64,000 nt of DNA from Astropecten irregularis (taxonomy: Eukaryota > Echinodermata > Asteroidea > Paxillosida > Astropectinidae). Location: the NCBI GenBank assembly GCA_963971285.1, contig OZ020253.1, forward strand, positions 18,550,528 to 18,614,527, read 5' to 3'. Both the position numbers and the translations under genes were made by a program. Under the pieces are notes generated by a model, which was given only the letters and a program-made list of their open reading frames with translations, had not been told where the DNA came from and did not search any database. This document shows, piece after piece, positions 28,316 to 39,731 of this stretch (position 1 is the first letter of the stretch; each line of letters opens with the position of its first letter).

Positions 28316-30070
28316 AGTGAGTAAAAACGAACTTGACCGCCGGGATTGTGATGTTTGTCCAAAAAAAAAAAGACACTCTAAAGTTCAGTAAAAACATTTA
28401 ACAAGCACTCGCTCCTGCTTATTACAAAAAAAAGAATGAAACAAATAGATCATTCCTAGAGGAGTGATGTCTATTTCAATTAAGGTATTCATTTTAATGA
28501 AGTCCGGCGTGGAATGTTATTCTTAATCTAAACATCTGAGTAAGTATAAAAGGGTATTAAGGATTACCTTACATTATTTTGTTTTGGCAAGTATTCCACG
28601 GACAGCTGACAGCTTACAAATTTATCGAAATAGACAAAACTCCTCTTAGCAATTATCAATTTCTTTCATCATTCTTTTTTTTTCGAATAAAAAATAAAAA
28701 GTGATTGTTAAATTAATACTGAGTGTATTAATTAATACACATTAATATTTAGACATTAATATTGAGTGTCATTTTCTTGTTGTGAAAAACATCACCAATC
28801 CCGGTCAACTTAGTTTGACTGGCCCTGTATATATAGGCAAAGATAGTAAAAATAGGCGCCATTTTAGCCAAATTGGTAACCAAGGAAACAAAATGGATGT
28901 CAGGTCATGGAATTCATATCTATAGGCCGAGTTATCGCGTTGCAGTTTATTTCCATCATTTTTTCTATTGTTATTTGAAGTGTTACTGCATGAGAGCCTG
29001 TGCGGCAAGTCAACGGCTATTTGCTGTCACGTCATAATAAAACTGGATAGGAATCAATAATGCTGGGCCTCGCACCTCCTGAACAAAAAACATGTTAATC
29101 AAGCGAGAAATTCAAGCTAGTGAATGAAATTTCCCATCGGTCAGGGTCATTGTGTTGGCTTCTCCTTGCGCGTGTGTGTGTTTTTCCCGCGCATTTTCTC
29201 AACAGCGACATGCATTCTCATGTTCTTTCACACTGTATCGCGTCTACATGAAAATATTTTGAAAAACGAAAGAATCAATCGATGTAGCTTGTAATAATGC
29301 GGTTGCCAGGTCCATGGCGCCATTTTGAAAAGTCTCACAACCAGGCTCGCCCGGTTTTTCGCAAATGTAATACGCGAGGCTGTGCTCACAAAAATATCAT
29401 TTTCAGTTCCCCAAATCATTATTTGTGTAGCTTTTTAATATGTAACAACTTAATAATTCAACCTTCGGGTTGCAACCAAGTGGATAAATAAACCAGAATA
29501 ATAATAATAATAAAATCTTAAATATTTGGAATTTGAAGAACGGAAAAATGATACAGTTGACAATGATGACATTTTTGTAATGCTTAAACCACCCAGCTAT
29601 AATTAAAGAACTAATAATTATAAGGAAATGTTAGGCCTACTTGTGGAACTGAAAACAGAATATTTGAATTGGCAAAGATATAACTAGTCTGACTTGACCA
29701 ACAAATTTTTTCCAATTATTGTTTTGTTAAAAAACAAACACCTATTAGCTAAAAACCTAAACTATGAGTTAATCGTTTTCACGTTTAGTTATTTTGTATT
29801 ATTTGCAAACTCTCTTAATAGATTATCTTGTGGAATTTACATCACTGAGTGCTCACCGAGAAACAAATTAATATTGGGCGGGAAATCTGCGCGTTTTATC
29901 GGCAGAGGGTTGAGCCGTATCGCCGGTTAGGATAAGATGCAACATGTTCAAGGAACCTAGCGTTGATGCAACCACTATAACAATTTTTTTTTATAATATC
30001 AAGTCGCTCTTGTTCCATATAGGCCTATTTCTATAGTGAAATGCGTGCACAGTGTGATCATAATTATACC
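28316..30070. other. Unrecognised AT-rich non-coding DNA
   Basis: Frames of at most 78 codons without domain content. No SINE or MITE ends were recognised in this stretch. Confidence 0.4.
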
Positions 30071-30078
30071 GAATTAAT

Positions 30079-30205
30079 GGTGCATTCGTTTAGCTCCCCC
30101 GGGTCAGCCCTTACTGGGAATGGTCGTGTTTCACTGTACAAAACAAGCGAGAGAATGGGGAGGAGGTTGACTGGTGTCGACCCGGGGGAGCTAAACGAAT
30201 ACACC
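30079..30205. repeat. MITE-5, 127 bp
   Basis: GGTGCATTCGTTTAGCTCCC plus CCGGGTC on the left is mirrored on the right with one mismatch in 27 bases. Flanks read AATTAAT on the left and CTAATTAAG on the right. Only one copy is present in the window. Confidence 0.8.
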
Positions 30206-30415
30206 CTAATTAAGCCATATCCTGTTGTGTTACGTTGCTATGGTTATATGATGTGTTTCCAGGTGAGTCCAATGAAGCATGCAACAGCCTGCCTCGTTGT
30301 CATGGCAATTGGAAACTGTTATTATTGAACGTCAAGGAGCAAGCATTGGAGACGCTAAACGATATTATTCGCTATATGTATTCATGAATTGAAAAATAAA
30401 CAAATTGCCTTTAAG

Positions 30416-30680
30416 TGATAAAGGTGATATCATACTTTTGTTTTTGTCAAAGAAATGCAAATTCATGGGCAAAAATATCAAGAAAGATACAGTAATAATA
30501 ACTGGTATTTATAATCATAATTACAATAACAGTCATCTGTGAAAATTCCAGTCCCATACGGTGCCCACTTTTTGATAAAACTGTTTTAAAATGTTTTTTT
30601 AAAAATAACGTTTTTTTTTCCAAAAGTGTTTTGGTTAAAGTGGTTCTACGCTTTTTTGGATGAACACAACATTTCATGCA
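30416..30680 (+). repeat. MITE-1 fragment
   Basis: Starts AAAGGTGATATCATACTTTT, and has TTCATGGGCAAAAATATCAA and CAGTCATCTGTGAAAATTCC, with a 30-bp insertion between the last two landmarks. It lacks the right terminal repeat. Confidence 0.65.
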
Positions 30681-30684
30681 GAAA

Positions 30685-30885
30685 TCATTAGCCTCGCATG
30701 CAGTGCCCCCCTGAAAAACCTCTTGCCCCCCCCCCATCCCCCCTCGTGCCCCCCATTTGAAATTTGGGTTGGTGAAAAAAATATAATATATAAAAAGTTT
30801 GCCCCCAAACAATTGCTAGTGCCCCCCTTGTGGCCCCCCCCCCCCCCGACTCAAAAGTCTGGTGACGCCACTGCTCGCATGTAAA
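30685..30885. repeat. C-rich low-complexity repeat
   Basis: Repeated GTGCCCCCC words and long C runs, ending ACTCAAAAGTCTGGTGACGC. It is probably part of a dispersed repeat but has no second copy in the window. Confidence 0.45.
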
Positions 30886-31465
30886 TCGTAAACACGAAAA
30901 TTATCAACATTCTTTTCAAGAAGTGCGTGGCATAAGTGCCATGTGATGTTGAATGATACACACCACCGGTTTAGAGTCACACAAGAACTATTTGCATGAT
31001 GACCGTATAACATGATAAGAAAATATTTTTTTTAATTGAACAACTGACGTGCAATTAGTATACTTGTATTATAAACGGCCCAAATTAGATGGATTTTACT
31101 TAGTACGTTCTGCACACAGACAAAACAATATTATTCTTGCATAATACTCCGACTTATTATTAATGTGAATCTTCCTTCATTTTTAAACTTGCACTACAGT
31201 GTAGATCGATTCATCCAGTATTCGATCAGTTTATTTTATACAACATATTAATCAATCACCAATTCGGGATTAGAGGAACCGATTTGCTAATCAATAAATG
31301 GATGAAAGCATCAACAAACCTATACTTCTGAATCAAGAATGGATAAATAAAAAAAATCAATAGACTAATCGGTGCATTGGGGAAAATCACCAATTTAAGA
31401 AGCTATGAACTAATCAATATGACAATGCACAAATTAATAAAATTCAATGAGTAGTGAACCAATTT
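30886..31465. other. Unrecognised AT-rich DNA
   Basis: No gene or defined repeat is supported. Confidence 0.35.
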
Positions 31466-31893
31466 TTAAAGGGTCTCTGCAATATAAATATTATGGCTTG
31501 AACATGTGCCAAGAAGCAAGTGTTGTTCTATGGGGGCCTCTGATTTTACCCACTTCCTCACACTGTTTCAGGGTTAACAACAGGGTTTTTTGGTTTGTAT
31601 GCTACTATGCTGATTATAATTTACATATTCATGAGCAATTCTGTGATGTCATCTGGGTAACTGAGAGCAGTATTACAATTGATTTGTTCACGAAAAGTTG
31701 GGGTTGTTTTATAGGTTTTCTGACAGACATTTTCCTCATCAAATGAGCATGCATGAAATTCCCCATTTTGCAAAGGAAATCCAAATACTGGTTTGAAACC
31801 CGAATAAGACTTGCCATTCATTATCTATCAGTATATTCTCTGTATGAAGGCCATAAAATAACCTGACTGAAAAACCCTGCAGGAACCCTTTAA
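31466..31893. repeat. MITE-8 copy (TTAAAGGG ends)
   Basis: Starts TTAAAGGGTCTCTGCAATAT and ends AACCCTTTAA. The whole body (TATGGCTTGAACATGTGCCA, GACTTGCCATTCATTATC, TATATTCTCTGTATGAAGGC) matches the copy at 58127. The short TTAA-containing inverted ends suggest TTAA target use. Confidence 0.75.
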
Positions 31894-32337
31894 TTGGTTC
31901 ACAAAATTAATGAGCCAATGTTATTGATAAAAGTAAACGAATAAATCTTGCAGCAATGCAGTCAACCAACTCATCAACCAATCAATCAACTATAATAACT
32001 TTCCCACCAATCAGCCAACCAACTACAATAAAAGTAATCAATTAATTCGATTAATCAAACAATGGGCCATTGGATGAATCAGCAATGAATTATCATTCAG
32101 CGTTCCAATTTTAGGAACTGCACACATATCAATCAATGAAATAAATATCCAATGAATCTATCAATCAACCTGAAAATCCAACAATGAATCGATTGTTCAA
32201 CCAATTGCTAAAAATCAATTAGATTTAGAAGAAGATTTGAGAAGATAGAATCAACCAATGAGTCCTTTGTTAAACCAATTAATCCACCAATCAATAAGTC
32301 GATCAATGTTATCATTAGGCTTAAAAAAAGAAAATGA
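31894..32337. repeat. AATC/CAAT-rich simple-sequence region
   Basis: Dense degenerate AATCAATCAACCAATC words over about 400 bp. It has no coding content. Confidence 0.6.
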
Positions 32338-32630
32338 TTGTGTTGCCCTCAGCGACCGACCGTAAAATGCCAAAACTTTGGGTCGGGATTTTGGGGGTTT
32401 TTTTTTCAACGAGTCCTAAAGTATAAAAACTCACAATTTTTGACAGAAAATGTAAGATTTAGCAGTAAAAAAGCGTGTCTCCTCAGAACGACCCAAGACC
32501 GTTGATTTATAAGCCCTGGTGATCATACATCCTGTATTTATTCTTAAATGTTTGAAAGTCGGCAAAAAAAAAAAAAAAATAGACCGACCGACCCAAAATT
32601 TTTAATTTTTTGCACTTGAGGGCAACACAA
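32338..32630. repeat. MITE-7 (TTGTGTTGCCCTCA ends)
   Basis: TTGTGTTGCCCTCA at the left is exactly mirrored by TGAGGGCAACACAA at the right. Subterminal GACCGACC blocks are present on both sides. Only one copy is in the window. Confidence 0.75.
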
Positions 32631-33065
32631 CATTTTTTTTCTGCCTTATTCAATCAATGGTCAGATCAATCAACCAAAACGTGTGCTTACTTCAGTCAGT
32701 TAGTTGATCCAGACTGATAGACTACGTTGACAGGAGGGTGAGGTTATTGCTGTTGCAATTAAAAATACCAAGGGTCCTTCGAATGGGATTTATGATCATG
32801 AGTCTTTTGTCCTTATATTGAAAGTTGAAACACGCTTCTCACCAATAGAAGTCTGCATCCAAAGCTTGACTTTTGGAAGATGTCACTGTGAAGATAGATA
32901 CGTTCCCACTGTGTAGACTCTTTTCAAACAGGTTGCATATGAGACTACCAGCTTGATGCGGTTTAATGGAGGTCTCACGAGACCAAGTTATTTCGCCAAG
33001 TTTTAGTCTCCCGGAAATCGACTTGTTGAGTTTCTGTATTTTGCTGTGAAGATGTCACAGTGAAG
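32631..33065 (-). other. 3' flank of lectin copy 1
   Basis: The last 130 bp resemble the 3' flanks of the other lectin copies (GTCTCCCGGAAATCGACTTG; CTTTTCAAACAGGTTGCAT). A block of about 90 bp present in copies 2-5 (around GATAAATATGTCTTGATTCA) is missing here. The rest is unrecognised. Confidence 0.5.
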
Positions 33066-33818
33066 TTAGATGTTGAAATTGGTGCAGAAGTTGTCTTGCA
33101 TCAAATCCTCCTCGTTAGCCTCACTGCGGGTGATGTTGATCAACTGGCAGATCTTCACTCCTCGGCTGCCTTGCTGTTTCAGATTGAAGGAGAGGCATCC
33201 GGGCTCATCCTGACACGCCGACCCACAGGCGATGACACCCTTGGTGGTAGGGAACTCCTTGATGAGGTGACCGGTCAGGCAAGGGGACGCCAGGCGGCCA
33301 TCAGCTCCGATCTCCAGGCAGAACATCAACGGGGCAGGCCCGGTGGCGTGATCATCAGCCGTAGAAACATCGTCGGGTATGGTTGTGATTTCACAAATTA
33401 CCTCAGCATATGTAGCAGGGCAGTAACGGGCCTCCCATGACACCGTTTCACGCATCATAGTAGCACAGCGGTTGGAGGTCCCTGTTTGGTCAGCAAGAAC
33501 TGGCCAGCCAGAGTACTCACACAAAGTACCGTCAGCATGCACCCATTGGCCTGCATCGCTAAACCAACAGTCAATCCATAAGCTGCCATAAGATGTGACT
33601 TCCCTGTACATCTGCCAAAGGAAATCTCGCTCATTTTGGGAGTTCGGAACAGCCAAGCTGCCTCCACGGTAAGAACAGGCCGAGGCGGCTTCGTACCAAG
33701 TCATCCGATCATCCAAGAAACAGTAACTCGCCCCGCCATAGGGGCGACAGGCTGGGACAGCTACAACCATTCTAAGACCCATCAGAACCACGATCAAATA
33801 CTCCACCAATGAATTCAT
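33066..33818 (-). CDS. Secreted CTLD-PAN lectin, copy 1
   Basis: Encodes 250 residues from the ATG at 33818, starting MNSLVEYLIVVLMGLRM. The frame stays open further upstream, but this ATG begins a good signal peptide and is conserved in copies 3 and 4. Residues of about 25-150 form a C-type lectin-like domain: GGASYCFL, a WYEAASAC helix, LWIDC in place of WIGL, and final Cys pairs ending VICEI. No EPN/QPD or WND motif is present, so classical calcium-dependent sugar binding is not predicted. After an acidic linker (DDVSTADDHA), residues of about 165-250 make a PAN/apple-like module with six or more Cys (CQDEPGCLSFNLKQQ). It is the right-most product end of a tandem array of five genes. It is likely extracellular, in recognition or immunity, by family analogy only. 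Confidence 0.88.
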   Translation of the reverse strand: MNSLVEYLIVVLMGLRMVVAVPACRPYGGASYCFLDDRMTWYEAASACSYRGGSLAVPNSQNERDFLWQMYREVTSYGSLWIDCWFSDAGQWVHADGTLCEYSGWPVLADQTGTSNRCATMMRETVSWEARYCPATYAEVICEITTIPDDVSTADDHATGPAPLMFCLEIGADGRLASPCLTGHLIKEFPTTKGVIACGSACQDEPGCLSFNLKQQGSRGVKICQLINITRSEANEEDLMQDNFCTNFNI

Positions 33819-34383
33819 TATTGCCGAGCTTCTACCAAAAATACTTTGATCAATGACACTTCTTTCTAGCAGATCAAAATGTAACTTTGATTTGTGCCAA
33901 ACTGATTGTAAGAGTCTTTTCACAATTCTAGCGTCGTTGGTCAGATGATGAGCAACGTGCATCCGTAATTTGAGGCGACAACTAACTGTTGGCCTACTAC
34001 CTACCAAACGCATAATAACACGCTGGATCTGATGAAAACGCCACGTACGCAAATATAACGCTTTATAATTCATCTTCGCATGCTTGATTTTTTCTTTTTT
34101 TGCGCAGTGGGTAGGTGCGCATCACGAAGTCTTCATTGCACAGGTCACCTGTATGAGCATAGAGCCTATAGCATCGACCGTTACGGTGGATAAATAGAAA
34201 GGTGACGACATAGAAATGGCGTCACCTTTCTATTCGTAGCGAAAAATGAAACCGGTTTCTTACGAAATCAATATTGTGAATATTAAATGATTTTGGTCGG
34301 AAAATAGATATTATGCAAATTAGGAATTTAATATTCATGATTTACTGTGGTACCCACCGCGATATTGGAATCGATTCACCCCG
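33819..34383 (-). other. 5' flank of lectin copy 1
   Basis: The first 250 bp upstream of the start (AGCTCGGCAATAATG, then CTGCTAGAAAGAAGTGTCAT and CTTACAATCAGTTTGGCACA on the gene strand) are shared with copies 2-4. They probably hold the leader and promoter. No TATA box could be assigned. Confidence 0.5.
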
Positions 34384-34610
34384 CTGACCCCAGCTAGCTC
34401 GATGGCTTAGCGGTATGGCATCTGCACTAGTAAGCAGGAGGTCGTGGGTTCGAATCCCACCTGAGCCAGCAATGTGATTTGTTCACATGCACTCACAAGC
34501 ACTGAGTATACAGTGCTCATCCACGTCGGTGAAGGGCAAGCCTAATCTGCATAAAATCAATATTATGCAAATCAGACTTGCAATCCACAAGGCTAATTTG
34601 CATAATCCTA
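34384..34610 (+). repeat. tRNA-like SINE-D with conserved tail
   Basis: The tRNA-like head GCTAGCTCGATGGCTTAGCG folds with a 3' AGCCAGC acceptor strand (one mismatch), a CTGC/GCAG anticodon stem and a GTGGGTTCGAATCCCAC T arm. It resembles tRNA-Thr(AGT), but the anticodon loop has an extra base. The tail has CACGTCGGTGAAGGGCAAGC and AATTTGCATAA. A second copy lies at 51880, so a retroposed SINE is more likely than a working tRNA gene. Confidence 0.7.
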
Positions 34611-35145
34611 TCACTGCGACGACAATTAATTTATCAAAAAAAATAATATTGAAAATTCGACTTGCGAAATAGGAAAATACCATGTATTAAATTAGCATTT
34701 ACTATGACTATGAATATTGCTGTATTACAGAGCGGACTCTGTGTCAATCAGTCGATATATCAATCAACCAATCAATGTCGGCTTGAACGTTGACAGCGTG
34801 TTTTTATACCAGAATTAAAAATTAGTGATCCCAATTTCAGAGCGATTTACCACAAGGAAATTCAACAAATTCAATTGAGGCATGATAATTATACGTAAAT
34901 TTTAAATTCTGAATTTAACAAACTTACCCACTACCCAGACTCTTTTCAAACAGGTTGCATAAGACTGTCAGCTTTATGAGGTTTAATTAAGGTCTCGAGA
35001 GCTTCCTTCGTGAACCAAAGATAAATATGTCTTGATTCACAGTGTCTTATATAAATGTTATCGACGCAAGTTACTTCGCCAAGTAGTCTCCCGGAAATCG
35101 ACTTGTTGAGTTTCTGTGTTTTGCTGTGAAGATGTCACTGTGAAG
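34611..35145 (-). other. Intergenic DNA and 3' flank of lectin copy 2
   Basis: From about 34935 the sequence matches 3' flanks of copies 3-5 (CTTTTCAAACAGGTTGCATA, GATAAATATGTCTTGATTCA, GTCTCCCGGAAATCGACTTG). The left part is unrecognised. Confidence 0.5.
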
Positions 35146-35871
35146 TTATATGTTGAAATTGGTACAGAAGTTGTCTTGCATCAAATCCTCCTCGTTAGCC
35201 TCACTGCGGGTGATGTTGATCAACTGGCAGATCTTCACTCCTCGGCTGCCTTGCTGTTTCAGATTGAAGGAGAGGCATCCTGGCTCATCCTGACACGCCG
35301 ACCCACAGGCGATGACACCCTTGGTGGTAGGGAACTCCTTGATGAGGTGACCGGTCAGGCAAGGGGAAGTCAGGCGGCCATCAGCTCCGATCTCCAGGCA
35401 GAACATCACCGGGGCAGGCACGGCGTGGTCATCAGCCGTAGAATCATCGTCGGGTATGATTGTGATTTCACAAATTACCTCATCATTGACACTAGAGCAA
35501 TAACGAGGGGTCCATGACCCTGTGTCACGCGTCATAGTTGCACAGCGGTCGGCGGTCCCTGTTTGGTCTGCAAGAACTGGCCAGCCAGGGTACTCACATA
35601 AAGTACCGTCAGCATGCACCCATTGACCTTCATCGCTAAACCAACAATCAATACACAAGCTGCCATGAGATGCGAATTCCTTGAACATCTGCCAAAGGAA
35701 ATCTTGCTCACTTTGAGAGTTCGGAACAGCCAAGCTGCCTCCATGGTAAGAACACTCCGATGCGGCGGCGTCCCAAGACATCCTCACACCCAAGAAACAG
35801 TAACTCGCCCCGCCATAGTCCCTCGACACACCGGGACAGGTCGAGACAGCTACATCCATTCTAAGACCCAT
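35146..35871 (-). CDS. CTLD-PAN lectin, copy 2, with 5' frameshift
   Basis: The lectin and PAN domains are intact, from GGASYCFLGVRMSWDAAASE through VICEI to the common tail ending NFCTNFNI. Compared with copies 1, 3 and 4, the run AAA in GATCAAATA (gene 3-prime to the start) is AAAA at 35885-35888. The conserved ATG and first half of the signal peptide are therefore in another frame. The first in-frame ATG is at 35871 and gives MGLRMDVAVSTC, too short for a signal peptide. The coordinate given uses that ATG. Either the copy is becoming a pseudogene, or it is spliced to another leader exon, or the base is an assembly error. The CTLD lacks EPN/QPD. The variable part differs from copy 1 near its end (SWTPRYCSSVNDEVICEI). 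Confidence 0.75.
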   Translation of the reverse strand: MGLRMDVAVSTCPGVSRDYGGASYCFLGVRMSWDAAASECSYHGGSLAVPNSQSEQDFLWQMFKEFASHGSLCIDCWFSDEGQWVHADGTLCEYPGWPVLADQTGTADRCATMTRDTGSWTPRYCSSVNDEVICEITIIPDDDSTADDHAVPAPVMFCLEIGADGRLTSPCLTGHLIKEFPTTKGVIACGSACQDEPGCLSFNLKQQGSRGVKICQLINITRSEANEEDLMQDNFCTNFNI

Positions 35872-36407
35872 CAGAACCACGATCAAAATAATCCACCAAT
35901 GAATTCATGATTGCCGAGCTTCTACCAAAAATACTTGATCAATGACAATTCTTTCTAGCAGATCAAAAATATAACTTTGATCAATTTGATTTGTGCCAAA
36001 CTGATTGTAAGAGTCTTTTCAGAATTCCAGCATCCGTTTCGTTAGTTGGTCAGATGATGAGCAACGTTCGTTCGTTTGTAATTTGAGGCGACAACAGTAC
36101 TGTTGGCCTCCTACATACCAAACGCATAATAACACAGTGGACGTGATGAAACGCCACGTATCGAGCACGTATAATGATTTCATTGTTCGTCATCGCATGT
36201 TTTATTTCTCTTATTTTCTGCGCAGTGGGCAGGTGCGCGCCACATAACACATGTCATCTGTTTGGGCATGAAGTCCAACTTCGACCATTTCGATTGGATG
36301 ATTGGAGCTATATAGGCCACGACATAGGAATGCCGTCACCTTTCTAGCAAAAAAAAATAAAAAAATAAAAACCGGTCTAAAAAGAAGGAGATCACGAAAC
36401 GATTTAA
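35872..36407 (-). other. 5' flank of lectin copy 2
   Basis: Shares the AGAATTGTCATTGATCAAG / CTTACAATCAGTTTGGCACA blocks with the other copies. The displaced original start codon lies at about 35909-35911. No promoter motif is certain. Confidence 0.45.
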
Positions 36408-36678
36408 AGGTATATACTATAATACAGAAACAGAAATCTTCACAGATTTACCTATAACTCACATGGTAAAAAGATGATGATGTTAGAAACATCTGTCTGA
36501 AATGTCGCATCCGGAAAAGAGTAAAACCAATGACCAAAGATAATTTTGATCTTGGGAAGATCACAAATAATGGTGAAAAGATCTTTAAAATTCCAAGGGC
36601 GTTTTTCACTGTTTTCTCAAAAAGTGGACACCGCATGGGACTGAAAATTGCATTTCTTTCACAAAAACCAAATTATTA
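36408..36678 (-). repeat. MITE-1 copy, diverged
   Basis: On the plus strand it starts TTAAAGGTATATACTATAAT and then shows ACAGAAATCTTCACAGATTT, TTTTTCACTGTTTTCTCAAA and CGCATGGGACTGAAAATT. It lacks a clear right-hand terminal repeat. Confidence 0.6.
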
Positions 36679-37481
36679 AATGTCGAGAAAATCCTATATT
36701 TTTCAGTCCATTGGACGTCGAACAGGCAACGAATCACTAAATACATGATTGTAGTTTCAACACGTTGGTGAAAACATGCATAATTATTTTGCTCTTTCGT
36801 TCAGTTCATGTTGTTTTCCTTTTATGTAATGAAGATGCTTTTCTTGTTTTTCGTAAGCCATGACGACTGTACAACGAAATGTTGGTGTCGCGTTTGGAAT
36901 GCACCTAGCGAAATGGATGCTTAAGGCAGCGCGAACATAGCCTCATAGTATACACACGGATCTGTCCATAGTGACACAATAATGCCATGGTGCAAGTACA
37001 ACAGCGTCGGTGTGTAAGGAATTATTTTGATGATGAAAATAATGATAATTGGTCCAATGAATTGGAAATAATGTAGGCATATAGTTCTTTGTTTCCCAAC
37101 GTGCTCTGAAGCATATACAGTAATGCAATTTTGACGACAAATACACAGAAAACGGTATGAGGAATTGGAACGAGCCATTGTTGTGCTCAATTTCGAGCGC
37201 AGAGAGAATTTGCCTATTAGAGAGGGCCGGGTAAATTTCTGTTCACATTCGTTTGAGTATAACCAGTTTTGTTTGCAATAGCGGAATGTTTTGTAATTGC
37301 CTGGAAATCATTGTTTGCATGAATGCTTGTATTATTTTATATCTTCATGACTTCGCAACGCCGCGTTTTTTCCCTGCCTCCCGCACGTTCGTTCTGCGTC
37401 GCACCTTCTAATTGTGCTCGCTTGAATATAATGTTTACCTGCGTACGCGTCGAGTTCTCGTGTCGAATGAATACGTATTTT

Positions 37482-37628
37482 CAATGGGAGACTTTTGGAG
37501 AGTCGGTCTTGAGACAACAGCGCACGCGCAAACCATGCTTGCGCAATTGTGAGCATGCGCGCGTTGTATTGCGCATGCGCGCGCGTGCGCTGTTGACTCA
37601 AGACCGACTCTCCAAAAGTCTCCCATTG
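37482..37628. repeat. Foldback element absent from sister spacers
   Basis: CAATGGGAGACTTTTGGAGA plus GTCGGTCTTGAG is exactly mirrored at the right end. The arms continue with GCGC-rich inner parts around TTGCGCAATTGTGAGCATGC. At the matching positions 43370 and 47997 the sister spacers read straight from GTATTTTCAA to CATCCATTTT, so they show the site without the insertion. Confidence 0.85.
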
Positions 37629-37916
37629 TAAACAATATCCATTTTGTCTGACCATGACTGACAATGATAACACTGTCCCATTCACCCATCCCGCAACAAA
37701 AGGGTAGGTTAAAATGAAGGAAATGAATTAGATTTTTTTAGAATTAAATAAATTCACGAAATGATTGGTTTAAAAAAAAAAAAAAAAAAATTAACAGGGG
37801 TCCATAGAAGAATCGAAAACAACGGATTAAAGGTACACGTACCTTCATACTTTGCTGATGCATCTTAAATAAATGAGTTTAGTTTCATCTAAAACCTTAC
37901 AAAAATAACAATACCG

Positions 37917-38236
37917 GGACATAGGTGGCAAGTGCGTTAGGCACTCGCCTAGTCACCAATGTGGCCCGGGTTCGAATCCCGGGTCATATGTGAGTAGAGT
38001 TGTGCGTTGGTTCTCTCCGAAACTACGAGGGATTTTCTCCAAGTTCTCCGGTTTTCCTCCCTTCACAAAAAAAAAAAAATTTTGATCTCAGGCTGTATAC
38101 TCTGTGGTCATACAGGGGTTGATGTGACTGGCAGCCAAGGGCGCCCGTGAAAGCCTGCTACTCGATCACGTTGAAGTCGCATCCTTCGCAATTCAGCACC
38201 CATGCCACCAGTAAGGATGATTAGCCTCCAAAATTA
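37917..38236 (+). repeat. SINE-C copy
   Basis: Starts GGGACATAGGTGGCAAGTGC and has box B-like GGGTTCGAATCCCGGG, AGTTCTCCGGTTTTCCTCCC and AAGGGCGCCCGTGAAAGCCT. It ends AAGGATGATTAGCCTCC, as in the copies at 24685 and 53580. Confidence 0.8.
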
Positions 38237-39731
38237 TTATTTATATATTATAAACCCTACAAAGATAACAATACCGGCAACCATCATGCGAAACATTTCG
38301 TCACAAATATTGATTCAGAATCAATAGAAATCGGACCCCCCAAAAAAATCGAAATAAATTCGAAATAAAGGCCATCCAGCATTTTGATACACGCTGATGA
38401 ATGAGGGGCGCTATTTAAATGACAACCATTCGCTAGCTGACTTTGAAAAAAATTAACGATCGAGATGAAAATACCGTGAGCATTTTGCACCTTTTTCTCA
38501 AAAAGTAGGCACCGTATGGCACTGAACATTTCACAGATGACTGTTACTGTATCTTTCTTGATATCTTTGCCCATGAATCGGCATGTCTTTGACTAAAACC
38601 AAACTATGAAGCTGCCTTTAAACAGAATTAAATATGTGCATACAATTTTGCAGTTTTAAGCTTAACAAAAATGCTTAGTAATGCAATTTGTGTATTTCTA
38701 CTTCTTATCAAATGCATGGACATTTTCTTAAAATTTCATCAATCTACTGGTCAGAAAAAACAAATTAATATTTACATTTGAGTTTGTATTATAGCCACAT
38801 ACCTCCATACAATTCGAATGGGTAAATATTTGTTGTCGGTGACAAAAAGAACGCTTACAGTGACGTCATGTCATTACAAGTCAAGCAATTGGTTGTTGAA
38901 AATCACGTGACCTATTCTTCGGGCCAATCAGGAGTCTCTTGCATGGCATTTTTGATTGTAAAATCGAATGGAAAACCATACTCACGCCCCCTATCGAGTG
39001 AGCAAGATTTAGTATGATACGTCCAAGAAAGCCTATACTGCATATGGCCTATCATAACTATACACATTTTCCAGTTCGATTATCTTTTTAAATTTTAATC
39101 CAAATGCCTATCAATTCGATGATGTGTTCCTTTTTATAGGATGGCATCAAATTTAAACTGAGATAAACTGCACATAAAATAAAATGACCGATCTCAAATC
39201 CATACCATGTATGGGTATCAGAAAGCTCCCATGTTAAACCATGCATGATGTACGGTGTTATCATATTGTGTTGCATTCTTAAATTCGACGTTTCAGTCAG
39301 CATGTTTTGGTCGTCTTCCGGATAATGCCACACCCTTATGGTGGGGTTTGTGTCTGAACTACGCACTGAATGCATGTTTTCTATTTCACCAGAATTCAAC
39401 ATATTTGATACTAATTTCAGAGCCATTTACCACAAGACATTCCAACAAACTCATACATACTAACTATAAAGTAAATTTCAAATTCTGAATTCAAACGAAC
39501 GTATACATACCCACTACCGAGACTCTTTTCAAACAGGTTGCATGAGACTGTCAGCTTTATGAGGTTTAATGAAGGTCTCGCGAGCTTCCTTCGTGAACCA
39601 AAGATAAATATGTCTTGATTCACAGTGTCTTATATTAATGTTATCGACGCAAGTTATTTCGCCAAGTTTTAGTCTCCCGGAAATCGACTTGTTGAGTTTC
39701 TGTATTTTGCTTAGAAGATGTCACTGTGAAG

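Larger units (their letters stand above)
36679..39731. other. Spacer between lectin copies 2 and 3
   Basis: 36700-38640 matches the spacers at 42340-43870 and 46960-48790 in order but with more divergence and extra insertions: a foldback at 37482 and a SINE-C at 37917. A CpG-rich block at 37345-37450 (CTCCCGCACGTTCGTTCTGC) is conserved in all three spacers. From 39500 the sequence is the shared 3' flank of the lectin genes. No exon is supported. Confidence 0.55.

Noticed and set aside
33819..34073. N-terminal extension of lectin copy 1
   Set aside because: The open frame continues upstream, but the conserved signal-peptide ATG at 33818 is the sensible start. The extension is not in frame with an ATG in the other copies.
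34384..34470. Functional tRNA-Thr gene
   Set aside because: The anticodon loop has an extra base, the acceptor stem has a mismatch, and a second copy with the same non-tRNA tail exists at 51880. A SINE fits better.
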